This document shows, piece after piece, positions 36,601 through 44,361 of a DNA stretch of 64,000 bases. Under the pieces are notes generated by a model. It was not told the origin of the DNA. It searched no databases and saw nothing but the letters and a program-made list of their open reading frames with translations. The number at the start of each line of letters is the position of its first letter. Positions within the stretch are counted from its first letter, which is position 1. Source of the DNA: Crystallibacter permensis. GTDB lineage: Bacteria; Actinomycetota; Actinomycetes; Actinomycetales; Micrococcaceae. The stretch is from the NCBI RefSeq assembly GCF_025960875.1, contig NZ_JAODLR010000009.1, positions 1 through 64,000 on the forward strand, in the 5' to 3' direction. Position numbers and translations under genes: made by a program.

Positions 36601-37027
36601 CGACTATCTCTACGGACTGCAACGCGGCACCGAGCATGTTATGGAATTGGAGAAGGGCGTCCGGCTCATCGCTACGCTCGGTGCAATTTCCGAGCCCGAC
36701 GAGAAGGGCATGCGGACGGTTCACTGCACGCTCAATGGCCAGCAGCGCAACGTGGCCGTGCGGGACAGAAGCGTTGAATCCCAGGCCAAGGTTGCTGAAA
36801 AGGCGGATCCGAACGTTCCTGGCCAAGTCGCGGCCCCCTTCGCCGGCGCCGTGACGGTGACAGCCAAGGTCGGCGACACCATCGCAGCAGGCGATACCAT
36901 TGCCACCATTGAAGCCATGAAGATGGAAGCAGGCATCACCAGCCCTGTTGGCGGAACGGTGAAGCGGTTGGCTATCTCCTCCGTGGAGCAGGTCCAGGGC
37001 GGTGACCTGCTGCTCGTCATTGAGTAG
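33602..37027 (+). CDS. pyc: Pyruvate carboxylase
   Basis: Encodes 1141 aa, full length for the single-chain enzyme that makes oxaloacetate from pyruvate and bicarbonate. The biotin carboxylase domain (~1-450) has the glycine-rich ATP loop KAVAGGGGRGMRRV and the EMNPRIQVEHTVTE catalytic segment. The carboxyltransferase domain (~535-800) begins TDTTFRDAHQSLLATRVRTRD. The biotin domain ends the protein with biotinyl Lys1107 in IEAMKMEAG. CAGGAG precedes the ATG. It replenishes the TCA cycle and complements the propionate and C4-acid genes elsewhere in the window. Confidence 0.97.
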   Translation: MFSKILVANRGEIAIRAFRAAYELGAKTVAVFPHEDRNSIHRQKADEAYLIGQQGHPVRAYLDVNEIIRVAKESGCDAIYPGYGFLSENPDLARAAAGAGITFVGPQANVLELAGHKVHALDAARKAGIPVLNSSAPTADKDQLLAAADEIGFPIFVKAVAGGGGRGMRRVDTREALPEALSAAMREAHTAFGDATMFLEQAVLRPRHIEVQILADGEGNVMHLFERDCSLQRRHQKVVEIAPAPNLDENIRQALYRDAVKFAEALNYTNAGTVEFLVDTVGERAGQHVFIEMNPRIQVEHTVTEEITDVDLVQAQLRIASGETLADIGLSQDTVTIKGAALQSRITTEDPSNGFRPDVGKITGYRSAGGAGVRLDGGTVYAGAEISPHFDSMLVKLTCRGRDYPSAVARARRALAEFRIRGVSTNIPFLQAVLNDPEFIAGNVATSFIDERPELLQARVSADRGTKLLTWLADVTVNQPNGALTAKTAPVDKLPQVAREALESTAALPVIPAKGTRQSLQELGPEKFAAALRAQQAVAVTDTTFRDAHQSLLATRVRTRDLVTAGPAISTLTPQLFSVEAWGGATYDVALRFLGEDPWERLAALRQAIPNICLQMLLRGRNTVGYTPYPEEVTTAFVKEAAATGIDIFRIFDALNDVSQMEPAIRAVRETGTAVAEVALCYTGDLMDPAEDLYTLDYYLELAQRIVDAGAHILAIKDMAGLLRPAAARKLVTALRERFDLPVHLHTHDTAGGQLATLLAAVDAGVDAVDVASAAMAGTTSQPSASALVAALAHTERDTGLDLAAVGSLEPYWEAVRRVYAPFESGLPGPTGRVYQHEIPGGQLSNLRQQAIALGLGEQFEDIEDMYSAADRILGRLVKVTPSSKVVGDLALQLVGSGVDPADFAENPQNYDIPDSVIGFLSGELGDPPGGWPEPFRTKALQGRKVKVRDVEISAEDSAALQADAATRRSTLNRLLFAGPTKDFETTRETYGDVSVLDTRDYLYGLQRGTEHVMELEKGVRLIATLGAISEPDEKGMRTVHCTLNGQQRNVAVRDRSVESQAKVAEKADPNVPGQVAAPFAGAVTVTAKVGDTIAAGDTIATIEAMKMEAGITSPVGGTVKRLAISSVEQVQGGDLLLVIE

Positions 37028-37031
37028 CGGC

Positions 37032-37045
37032 TAAACTGGTTGTCC
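37032..37045 (+). promoter_or_regulatory. Candidate -10 of a leaderless mtr transcript
   Basis: TAAACT at 37032-37037 fits TANNNT and ends 8 nt before the GTG at 37046, the same spacing seen at pyrG. There is no ribosome site before the GTG. Confidence 0.45.
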
Positions 37046-38461
37046 GTGACTTACTTCGATTTGGCCATCATCGGCTCCGGTTCCGGCAACTCCCTGATAA
37101 CTCCGTACTGGGACGACAAAAAGGTGGCCATAATCGACGGCGGGACGTTCGGCGGAACGTGCCTGAATGTCGGTTGCATTCCGACCAAGATGTTCGTCTA
37201 CCCGGCGCAGCTGGCTTCCGCAGCCAAGGAAGCCGCTGCGCTGGGGGTGGACATGGCGGTCAAGGACGTGCGTTGGCAAGAGGTCCGGGACCGTGTCTTC
37301 GGCCGGATCGATGCCATCTCCAAGGGCGGGCGACGCTATCGTGACGAGGAACTGGACAATGTCACGCTATATCCCGAATACGCGAAGTTCACCGGCTCGA
37401 AAACCTTGGTGACGGCAAACGGCCAAAGCATCGAGGCCGAGCGGATCGTTATCGCGGCCGGTTCGCGTGCCCACCTGCCGGACGTTCCCGGAATCGATCT
37501 GCCGCAAGTGCACACCTCCGACACGGTCATGCGGATCGATGAGCTGCCAGGACGGGTGCTCATCGTCGGCGGCGGTTTCATCGCTGCCGAGTTCGCGGCA
37601 GTTTTCTCCGGCTTTGGTTGCGAAGTAACGCAAATTAACCGGTCGGCTCCCTTGCTGAAGTCCGAGGACAGGATCGTTTCGGAGCGCTTCACCGCCGCGG
37701 CTGCTGCCCAATGGAATTTGAAACTCGGCTGGACGCTTTCGCGAATCGAAGAGACTGGTACAGGCGTACGGGCCACCCTCGCCGGCACCGACGGCGGCGA
37801 AGCTGTTGTGGACGCTGACATCGTCCTGGTGGCGACCGGAAGGCTGACGAATGCCGATTCTCTGGATGTTCAGGCTGCCGGTTTCGACTTGGAACAAGAC
37901 GGTCGGCTTGCTGTTGATGAATTCCAGCGCGTGCTCGCCGGCGGCAGTCCAGCCGAGGGCATCTGGGCCTTGGGGGATGTCAGCAGCCCCTACCAACTCA
38001 AGCACGTGGCCAACCATGAAGCACGGGTGGTTACGCACAACCTTGAGCACCCCGATGACCTGCGCCGCAGCGACCACCGGTTTGTGCCGTCTGCGGTCTT
38101 TACCCGTCCGCAGATTGCCAGCGTAGGCCTAACTGAGGAACAGGCGAGGCATGATGCCGAGGTGAGCGGCGCCCAGATTGTTACGGTCATTCAGGAGTAC
38201 GGAACCACGGCTTACGGGTGGGCGATGGAAGACTCAACCGGGTTTGTAAAGCTCATTGCCGACAAGGCCACAGGGCACCTGCTCGGCGCCCACATCATGG
38301 GCCACGAGGCCTCTATCCTGATTCAGCCCCTGATACAGGCGATGTCCTTCGGCTTGGACACGTACACCATGGCTAGCGGGCAGTACTGGATCCACCCGGC
38401 CTTGACCGAAGTTGTTGAAAATGCCCTGCTGGCGCTAGGAACGGACGCACCGTCCACCTAG
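37046..38461 (+). CDS. mtr: Mycothione reductase
   Basis: Encodes 471 aa from the GTG at 37046; a TTG at 37040 would add two residues. It is a pyridine nucleotide-disulfide oxidoreductase: FAD motif IIGSGSGNSL, the redox pair Cys-x4-Cys in GGTCLNVGCIPTK, NADPH motif LIVGGGFIAAEFAAVFSGFG, and the C-terminal HPALTEVVENAL with the catalytic His. The GSGSGN variant and overall pattern match mycothione reductase, which recycles oxidised mycothiol, the thiol of actinobacteria. The gene's last codons lie in a hairpin that overlaps the terminator region. Confidence 0.92.
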   Translation: MTYFDLAIIGSGSGNSLITPYWDDKKVAIIDGGTFGGTCLNVGCIPTKMFVYPAQLASAAKEAAALGVDMAVKDVRWQEVRDRVFGRIDAISKGGRRYRDEELDNVTLYPEYAKFTGSKTLVTANGQSIEAERIVIAAGSRAHLPDVPGIDLPQVHTSDTVMRIDELPGRVLIVGGGFIAAEFAAVFSGFGCEVTQINRSAPLLKSEDRIVSERFTAAAAAQWNLKLGWTLSRIEETGTGVRATLAGTDGGEAVVDADIVLVATGRLTNADSLDVQAAGFDLEQDGRLAVDEFQRVLAGGSPAEGIWALGDVSSPYQLKHVANHEARVVTHNLEHPDDLRRSDHRFVPSAVFTRPQIASVGLTEEQARHDAEVSGAQIVTVIQEYGTTAYGWAMEDSTGFVKLIADKATGHLLGAHIMGHEASILIQPLIQAMSFGLDTYTMASGQYWIHPALTEVVENALLALGTDAPST

Positions 38462-38471
38462 CGCCAGCAGG
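38425..38471. terminator. Hairpin containing the mtr stop codon
   Basis: A perfect 15-bp stem (38425-38439 with 38457-38471) encloses a loop that itself holds a 5-bp stem (GGACG/CGTCC). The mtr stop TAG (38459-38461) is in the right arm. It can terminate mtr and also blocks read-through from the opposite gene. Confidence 0.75.
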
Positions 38472-38473
38472 CC

Positions 38474-38501
38474 GTTCCCGGCCCAAACTAGCGCCGGGAA
38501 C
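38474..38501. terminator. Hairpin containing the fadD15-like stop codon
   Basis: A 9-bp stem (GTTCCCGGC 38474-38482 with GCCGGGAAC 38493-38501) has the minus-strand stop codon (38488-38490) in its loop. It lies 2 nt from the mtr hairpin and serves the converging ligase gene. Confidence 0.65.
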
Positions 38502-40302
38502 CGGCTGTTGAATAGATTTCCTCCACTATCGGGGCGTAGTCCTGCATGACCTGCGCGCGCTTGATCTTCAGTGACGGTGTCAGGTGCCCCGAAGCTTCGG
38601 TGAAGTCCGTTGGAACTATCCTGAAGGCTTTGATGGCTTCGGCCTGTGACACCGACTGATTGGCATGGTCAATGAGTGACTGGATTTCAGCCCGGACCTT
38701 TTCGTGTTCAGCCGCTTCGGCGACCGTAGTGCCGGCTGGCATCCCGTGGCGTTCCAACCAGCCGGGGAGAGCCTCTTCATCCAAAGTGATGAGCGCTGAA
38801 ATGAACGGCCTCTGGTCGCCGACCACCACGCACTGGGACACCAAGGCGTCGGCACGGATCTGGTCTTCCAGCAAGGCCGGGATGACGTTCTTCCCGCCTG
38901 CGGTAACGATGATTTCTTTTTTGCGGCCGGTGATTTTCAAGAAGCCGTCGTCGTCCAGTTCGCCGATATCACCGGTGCGGAGCCAGCCGTCGGTGAAGGT
39001 TTCCTCGGTCAGGTCGGGACGGTTGAAGTAGCCGCGCATGACGCAAATACCCTTGGTGAGGATCTCGCCGTCGTCGGCAATCTTGACCGCATTGCCCGGC
39101 AGGGGAGCGCCTACCGTGCCGATCTTCACGAGGCTGGGGGTGTTGACGGATATGGGCGCCGTGGTTTCGGTCAAACCATAACCTTCCAGGACCAGCAGCC
39201 CGATGCCATGGAAAAAGTGGCCGAGCCGTTCACCCAGTGGACCGCCGCCGGAAACTGCATACTGGACGCGTCCGCCCATGGCCTCGCGGATTTTGTGGAA
39301 GACGAGCTTGTCGAAGAGCTTGTGCTTCAGGTTCAGCAGTAAGGGGACTTTGCCGGCCTGCTCCGCTTTGGACCAGGCGATCGCTGTGTCCGCGGCTGCG
39401 TGAAAAATCTTGCCCTTGCCACCGTCCTCGGCCTTGAGCATGGAGCTGTTGTAAACCTTTTCGAAGACCCTGGGTACCGCGAGGATGAAGCTGGGACGGT
39501 AGCTCTGCAGATCCGGCAGCAGGTTCTTGACGTCCGGGGTATGGGCTACGGTGGCACCGCAGGCAACGCACAGGACCGAGATGAAGCGTGCGAAGACGTG
39601 GGCCAGCGGCAGGAACATGATAGTCCGGGCCCCCTCATGGGCAACGGCCGGCAGCGCTGCGGCGCCGCTTGCCGAAAGCTCCACGAAGTTGCCATGGGTC
39701 AGTTCGCATCCCTTGGGCCGGCCTGTGGTGCCGGAGGTATAGATGATGGTCGCCAGGTCATCCAGTCCAGCGATGCCGCGGCGTTCCTCGATGACGGCAT
39801 CGTCAAGGTCCGCACCGGCAGCGCGGAGCGCATCCAGGCCCGTGCCATCCAGTTGCCAGACGTGCTTGACTGCATCCAGCGACTCATTCGAAACCGCTTG
39901 ACGCACCACGTTCTCGTGCGAAGCGCTTTCGACAAAGGCACCGACGGCACCGGAATCGCCCAGAATCCAAGCAACCTGGCTGGGAGAGGACGTTTCGTAG
40001 ATGGGCACGGAAACGCAGCCGGCGAACCAGATGGCAAAGTCCACCAAGGACCATTCATAGCGGGTACGCGCCATAATCCCGATGCGGTCCCCGGGAGCAA
40101 TCCCGATGGCAGCCATGCCCTTTGCGAGTAATAGAACGTCGGCAAGGAATTCGGTGGCGTGGATGTCCTGCCATGTCCCGGAAGCATCCTTGAGGGAAAA
40201 TAATGCGGGGTTGGAGGCTTTGGCAGCCTGCTTGACCACCAGATCAGTGATGTTCGAGTTCCGGGGAACATCCACCATGGCAGGGACGCTGTATTCGCGC
40301 AC
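38488..40302 (-). CDS. Long-chain fatty-acid--CoA ligase (FadD15-like)
   Basis: Encodes 604 aa. The AMP-binding motif IIYTSGTTGRPKGCELTH, the EGYGLTETTAPISVN motif, GWLRTGDIGELDDDGFLKITGRKKEII and the C-terminal LTPSLKIKRAQVMQDY lysine region are all visible. The GTG at 40302 is chosen because AAAGGAG lies 5 nt upstream; the ATG at 40326 lies before that ribosome site. It activates fatty acids for lipid synthesis or oxidation. Synteny with plsC, aroG and the PASTA kinase matches the fadD15 area of mycobacteria. Confidence 0.9.
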   Translation of the reverse strand: MREYSVPAMVDVPRNSNITDLVVKQAAKASNPALFSLKDASGTWQDIHATEFLADVLLLAKGMAAIGIAPGDRIGIMARTRYEWSLVDFAIWFAGCVSVPIYETSSPSQVAWILGDSGAVGAFVESASHENVVRQAVSNESLDAVKHVWQLDGTGLDALRAAGADLDDAVIEERRGIAGLDDLATIIYTSGTTGRPKGCELTHGNFVELSASGAAALPAVAHEGARTIMFLPLAHVFARFISVLCVACGATVAHTPDVKNLLPDLQSYRPSFILAVPRVFEKVYNSSMLKAEDGGKGKIFHAAADTAIAWSKAEQAGKVPLLLNLKHKLFDKLVFHKIREAMGGRVQYAVSGGGPLGERLGHFFHGIGLLVLEGYGLTETTAPISVNTPSLVKIGTVGAPLPGNAVKIADDGEILTKGICVMRGYFNRPDLTEETFTDGWLRTGDIGELDDDGFLKITGRKKEIIVTAGGKNVIPALLEDQIRADALVSQCVVVGDQRPFISALITLDEEALPGWLERHGMPAGTTVAEAAEHEKVRAEIQSLIDHANQSVSQAEAIKAFRIVPTDFTEASGHLTPSLKIKRAQVMQDYAPIVEEIYSTAGSRR

Positions 40303-40476
40303 GTAGACTCCTTTGATATCAGGCAAACCACCCCAACGGGTTTCCCCTTAGCCTATAACCTAAATCACATTGCTGTACTCACCGGTAACCTACGAATCGA
40401 TAACGGAGTGCCGCCCGGCTGATCGCTGCAACGATTCCAGCCCCTTCGGGCGCCCTGCCGGCTGCACTTGCGGTTT

Positions 40477-40962
40477 TCAGACCTGCGCACCGTCGTCGCC
40501 GCTGTCCCTTTCGCCGGGCAGCCTCGAGACGAGGTACGCGCCGGCCGCAATGATCATGACGATTAAACCGACGACGGCGGCAAAGGGCGCGCTGCGCCAG
40601 AACATGGCCATGAGCAGCAAGGCTATGGGGCCGCCGACGGCTCCGCACCATGCCAGCACCAGCAGAGGTTCACCCGTGCCCAGCGGCGCAGGCTCCGGCG
40701 GTACGAACTCGTCGTCCTCAGGCTCGGCCGCAAAGTAATCCCTGGGGCCCGCGACGGGCAAGGCGTCTTTCGGCGGGCTTTCCGCCGCGAAGTTGGCGCC
40801 AGGCAGGCCGCTCGAAGGTGGATTGCCGGCGTCAGCAGGCCTGGGTTTGTCCTGACCTGGAGTGTCCTTGTCCTGCGGATCCGGCGCTGCTTCGGCCGAC
40901 TCGAGCCGGGCGACAAGATCCTGCCAGACAGCATCGTCCTGCGACGGCTCACGCTCAGACAT
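40477..40962 (-). CDS. Small two-pass membrane protein, unknown function
   Basis: Encodes 161 aa. Residues 1-~95 are polar, acidic and Pro-rich (MSEREPSQDDAVWQDLVARLESAE start). Two membrane segments follow at about 98-118 (PLLVLAWCGAVGGPIALLLMAMF) and 122-145 (FAAVVGLIVMIIAAGAYLVS). The tail is short and charged. GAAAGGA precedes the ATG, and the start overlaps the upstream esterase gene by 8 nt, so the two are translationally coupled. I do not recognise a family. The 174 nt downstream to the ligase gene contain only its upstream region. Confidence 0.65.
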   Translation of the reverse strand: MSEREPSQDDAVWQDLVARLESAEAAPDPQDKDTPGQDKPRPADAGNPPSSGLPGANFAAESPPKDALPVAGPRDYFAAEPEDDEFVPPEPAPLGTGEPLLVLAWCGAVGGPIALLLMAMFWRSAPFAAVVGLIVMIIAAGAYLVSRLPGERDSGDDGAQV

Positions 40963-41728
40963 TCGTGGCGTTCCTTTCGCCGGCATTTTCCAGGATGAAC
41001 CGGACCGAGTGATCAAAGATCTGTTCAGCATCATTATCCATGGTGGCGACATGGTAGCTGTTGCCGAGTTCTACGACCGTCAGATGCCGGGAGCCGATCT
41101 GCCTGCGTATCAGTGCCGTGCTGGACTCTGGGACGACATGGTCTACGGTAGAGCGGAAAATCAGCGCCGGAGCGCCCACTCGTGGCAGCGAGGCCGTGGT
41201 ATCGGCGAAGAGCCGGTTCAACTGGTGCACAGCGGCCACCGGGGTGCGGGCATACGCCTGTTCATCCTGCCCTGGCTTGCTGATGTCGTTTGCGATGGCG
41301 GGGGTGGACCTGACGATGTACTTGAGCACGCCGGCAAACCGGGCAACAGGGTTGGCAAAAGTAAGTCCCGGGTTGACCGCAACGACGCCGGCCACCGGAC
41401 GGTACGCCGCCAACCTCAGGGACAGTGCACCACCCATGGAAAGACCGGCGGCGAAGACCGTGCTGCGTTCGCGCGCGAGTTCGTCATAGGCCTGCTCGAT
41501 CGCGCCGTACCAGCGCTCCCATGGGGTCTTGGCCAATTCCTGCCACGTCGTGCCGTGGCCGGGCAGGAGCGGCAACCTCACGGCGAACCCCGCTCCAGCC
41601 AGATATTCGGCCCAGTTTTGCAGACTGTGGGGAGAGCCGGTGAACCCGTGGCTGAGCACCACGCCGATCCGTGAATTAGGGCCGTTGCCATTGCTCGCAA
41701 AGGGCCGGGGCGGCTCCAAGGTGGTCAT
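40955..41728 (-). CDS. Alpha/beta-hydrolase, carboxylesterase/monoacylglycerol lipase type
   Basis: Encodes 257 aa. The oxyanion HGFTGSP motif and nucleophile elbow GLSMGG are present; the acid is likely the Asp in RSTVDHVVP and the base His in NSYHVATMDND. This pattern matches Est30-like carboxylesterases and bacterial monoacylglycerol lipases. Its 3' end overlaps the small membrane-protein gene. Divergent plsC and the nearby acyl-CoA ligase suggest a lipid-related role, which is inference. Confidence 0.83.
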   Translation of the reverse strand: MTTLEPPRPFASNGNGPNSRIGVVLSHGFTGSPHSLQNWAEYLAGAGFAVRLPLLPGHGTTWQELAKTPWERWYGAIEQAYDELARERSTVFAAGLSMGGALSLRLAAYRPVAGVVAVNPGLTFANPVARFAGVLKYIVRSTPAIANDISKPGQDEQAYARTPVAAVHQLNRLFADTTASLPRVGAPALIFRSTVDHVVPESSTALIRRQIGSRHLTVVELGNSYHVATMDNDAEQIFDHSVRFILENAGERNATNV

Positions 41729-41885
41729 GACACTATGTTGTCATCTGGTACCTATAATCTTCTATCCGTCCTGCCGTTGCCGTCGAGACGGGGGAGTCTG
41801 TGCGGGCTGCGGATTACCTAGAGTAGAGTCACAAACGGAAATCGAAGAGACCGGCGCTGCGCTCGGCTCAACTGGAAGGGCTCAC

Positions 41886-42842
41886 GTGTTCTATTGGGTG
41901 ATGAAGACGATCTTCATTGGACCGGTGGTCCGGCTCCTGTTCCGCCCATGGATCAAGGGCCTCGATAACATTCCAGACGGTCCTGCGATCCTGGCCAGCA
42001 ACCACATGTCCTTTTCCGACTCGATCTTCCTGCCGCTGGCCGTGCCCAGGCCGGTCGTGTTCCTGGCGAAATCCGAGTACTTCAACGGCCGTGGACTAAA
42101 AGGCAGGATGACGGCTGCCTTCTTCCGGCTTACCAACCAGTTGCCGATGGACCGCTCCGGCGGGGCCGCGTCTGCGTCGTCGTTGTCCGGGGGAGCAGAT
42201 GTCCTGAACGCGGGCGGGCTGCTCGGCATTTACCCGGAGGGCACACGCAGTCCGGATGGCCGGCTCTACCGGGGTAAAACCGGTGTCGCCAAACTGGTTC
42301 TGAGTACCGGAGTGCCGGTCGTCCCGGTTGCCATGATCGGTACGGACAAGGTTCAGCCCATTGGCCGTCGCATCCCGAACATCCGGCGGGTCGGAACGAT
42401 TATTGGCAAGCCGCTGGACTTTTCAAGGTACAAGGGCCTGGAGAACGACCGCTTCATTCAGCGTTCCGTCACGGACGAAATCATGTACGAGATCATGCGG
42501 CTCTCCGGCCAGGAGTACGTTGACGTGTACGCCAACACGGTGAAGGCGCAGCAGGCAGCACGCAAGTCCGCCAAGGCCGGGCAGGACCAGCGTAAGGCTG
42601 AAGCCGTGGGCGCGGTCGGCGAGGCCCTGCAGAAGCCGGGCACTGTCAAGGCACCGGGAGCCATCACGATCATCGGTAACCCGGAATCGCTTCCCACAGC
42701 ACCCGGCGCGGGGCACACAGAGCATGCGCCAAGCGCGCACCCAGTTGCCGGTGCCTCATCATTTGGCGCAACGGACAGTGCTGGCGATGACGACTCCGGG
42801 CAGCCGGGCGGGGGCCGGAAACCGCACAAGCCCGGCGCCTGA
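41886..42842 (+). CDS. plsC: 1-acyl-sn-glycerol-3-phosphate acyltransferase
   Basis: Encodes 318 aa from the GTG at 41886, which has GGAAGGG 5 nt upstream. The acyltransferase motifs are NHMSFSD (His40, Asp45), FFRLTNQLPMDRSGG, and YPEGTRSPDGRLYRGKTG, then VPVVPVAMIGTD. It acylates lysophosphatidic acid to phosphatidic acid at the membrane. Residues ~225-318 form a Gly/Ala/Pro/His-rich disordered tail not needed for catalysis. Synteny matches the plsC-like gene between fadD15 and aroG in mycobacteria (Rv2182c). Confidence 0.9.
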   Translation: MFYWVMKTIFIGPVVRLLFRPWIKGLDNIPDGPAILASNHMSFSDSIFLPLAVPRPVVFLAKSEYFNGRGLKGRMTAAFFRLTNQLPMDRSGGAASASSLSGGADVLNAGGLLGIYPEGTRSPDGRLYRGKTGVAKLVLSTGVPVVPVAMIGTDKVQPIGRRIPNIRRVGTIIGKPLDFSRYKGLENDRFIQRSVTDEIMYEIMRLSGQEYVDVYANTVKAQQAARKSAKAGQDQRKAEAVGAVGEALQKPGTVKAPGAITIIGNPESLPTAPGAGHTEHAPSAHPVAGASSFGATDSAGDDDSGQPGGGRKPHKPGA

Positions 42843-42932
42843 GCCGGGCCGAGCCAAGGGGAACAACGCGGTCTATGTGACTCATTCGGCCGCACGCATT
42901 ACGGTGGGGCAGAAACGAGAGTTCAAGGGGTC

Positions 42933-42944
42933 TAGCATTGATGT
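42933..42944 (+). promoter_or_regulatory. Candidate -10 of a leaderless aroG transcript
   Basis: TAGCAT at 42933-42938 is followed by 6 nt and the GTG at 42945. There is no ribosome site upstream of this GTG. Spacing equals that at the mutT-like, dinB and kinase genes. Confidence 0.5.
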
Positions 42945-44330
42945 GTGACTGAACTTAGTGCATCTGCCCCTGTATCCACTCCGCAGCCCGGTGCCGCCGA
43001 ATATCCTGGCCTGGATGCTTGGCGCGATCTGCCTGTTGTCCAGCAGCCGACCTGGCAGGACAGCAAGGTGTACGAGTCTTCCCTAGCGGAACTGTCCGCC
43101 CTTCCGCCGCTGGTATTTGCCGGGGAAGTCGATGTACTGCGCGGACGGCTGGCCGAAGCCGCCGAAGGCAGGGCGTTCCTCTTGCAGGGCGGCGACTGTG
43201 CCGAAACATTCGAAGGCGCTACTGCGGATAAGATCAGTGCCCGAGTGCGCACCATCCTGCAGATGGCAGTGGTCCTGACCTACGGTGCTTCCCTGCCCGT
43301 GATCAAAATGGGTCGGATGGCAGGACAGTTCGCAAAGCCGCGCTCGTCCAACGATGAAACCCGGGACGGTGTCACGCTGCCCGCCTACCGTGGCGACATG
43401 GTCAACGGGTTTGACTTTACCCCCGAGACCCGCGGCCATGACGCGTCGCGGCTGGTTCGCGCCTACCACACGTCCGCCTCCACCCTGAACCTGATCCGTG
43501 CCTTCACCCAGGGCGGCTTTGCCGACCTTCGGCTGGTGCACCACTGGAATAAGGGCTTCACCGCCAACCCTGCGCATTCGCGGTATGAATCCCTGGCCCG
43601 CGAAATCGACCGCGCCGTGCGGTTCATGGATGCCTGCGGTGCGGATTTCGAGGCGCTCAAGCGGGTGGAGTTCTTTGCCAGCCATGAAGCCCTCGTGCTC
43701 GATTATGAACGTGCCCTAACCCGGATTGATTCCCGTACCGGGCTGCCGTACGACACCTCCGGCCACTTCCTCTGGATCGGCGAGAGGACCCGTCAGATCG
43801 ACGGCGCACACGTGGACTTCCTGTCCCGGGTCCGCAACCCCATCGGAGTGAAGCTTGGCCCCACCTCCACGGCGGATGACGCCCTGCGGTTGATCGACAA
43901 ACTGGATCCGAAGCGTGAACCGGGCCGGCTGACCTTTATCACCAGAATGGGCGCCGGTAATATCCGGGAGAAGCTTCCCCCGCTGGTGGAAAAGGTTACG
44001 GCCAGCGGAGCCAAAGTGCTGTGGGTGACCGATCCCATGCATGGCAACACCGTGACCTCGCCGAACGGTTACAAGACCCGCAACTTCGACGATGTCATCG
44101 ATGAGGTCCGCGGCTTCTTCGAGGTGCACAAGGGTCTGGGTACTTTCCCGGGCGGCATGCACATGGAGATGACCGGCGACGACGTTGCCGAATGCCTAGG
44201 CGGTGCGGACCCGATCGATCAGGACGCGTTTCTGGACCGGTACGAATCGGTGTGTGATCCGCGCCTGAACCACATGCAGTCCCTGGAAATGGCGTTCCTG
44301 GTAGCGGGAGCGTTGTCCAAGCGCTCCTGA
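42945..44330 (+). CDS. aroG: 3-deoxy-7-phosphoheptulonate synthase, class II
   Basis: Encodes 461 aa of the plant-like (type II) DAHP synthase family, the first enzyme of the shikimate pathway. Signatures include LQGGDCAETFEG, KMGRMAGQFAKPRSS, YRGDMVNGFDF, HFLWIGERTRQIDGAHVDF, and the metal-binding WVTDPMHGNT with GGMHMEMTG. Type II enzymes of actinobacteria are feedback-inhibited by aromatic amino acids. It converges on the PASTA kinase gene with a 31-nt gap. Confidence 0.95.
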   Translation: MTELSASAPVSTPQPGAAEYPGLDAWRDLPVVQQPTWQDSKVYESSLAELSALPPLVFAGEVDVLRGRLAEAAEGRAFLLQGGDCAETFEGATADKISARVRTILQMAVVLTYGASLPVIKMGRMAGQFAKPRSSNDETRDGVTLPAYRGDMVNGFDFTPETRGHDASRLVRAYHTSASTLNLIRAFTQGGFADLRLVHHWNKGFTANPAHSRYESLAREIDRAVRFMDACGADFEALKRVEFFASHEALVLDYERALTRIDSRTGLPYDTSGHFLWIGERTRQIDGAHVDFLSRVRNPIGVKLGPTSTADDALRLIDKLDPKREPGRLTFITRMGAGNIREKLPPLVEKVTASGAKVLWVTDPMHGNTVTSPNGYKTRNFDDVIDEVRGFFEVHKGLGTFPGGMHMEMTGDDVAECLGGADPIDQDAFLDRYESVCDPRLNHMQSLEMAFLVAGALSKRS

Positions 44331-44361
44331 TTCCTGCCGTAAGGCTGGCTCCGCCGTCCGC

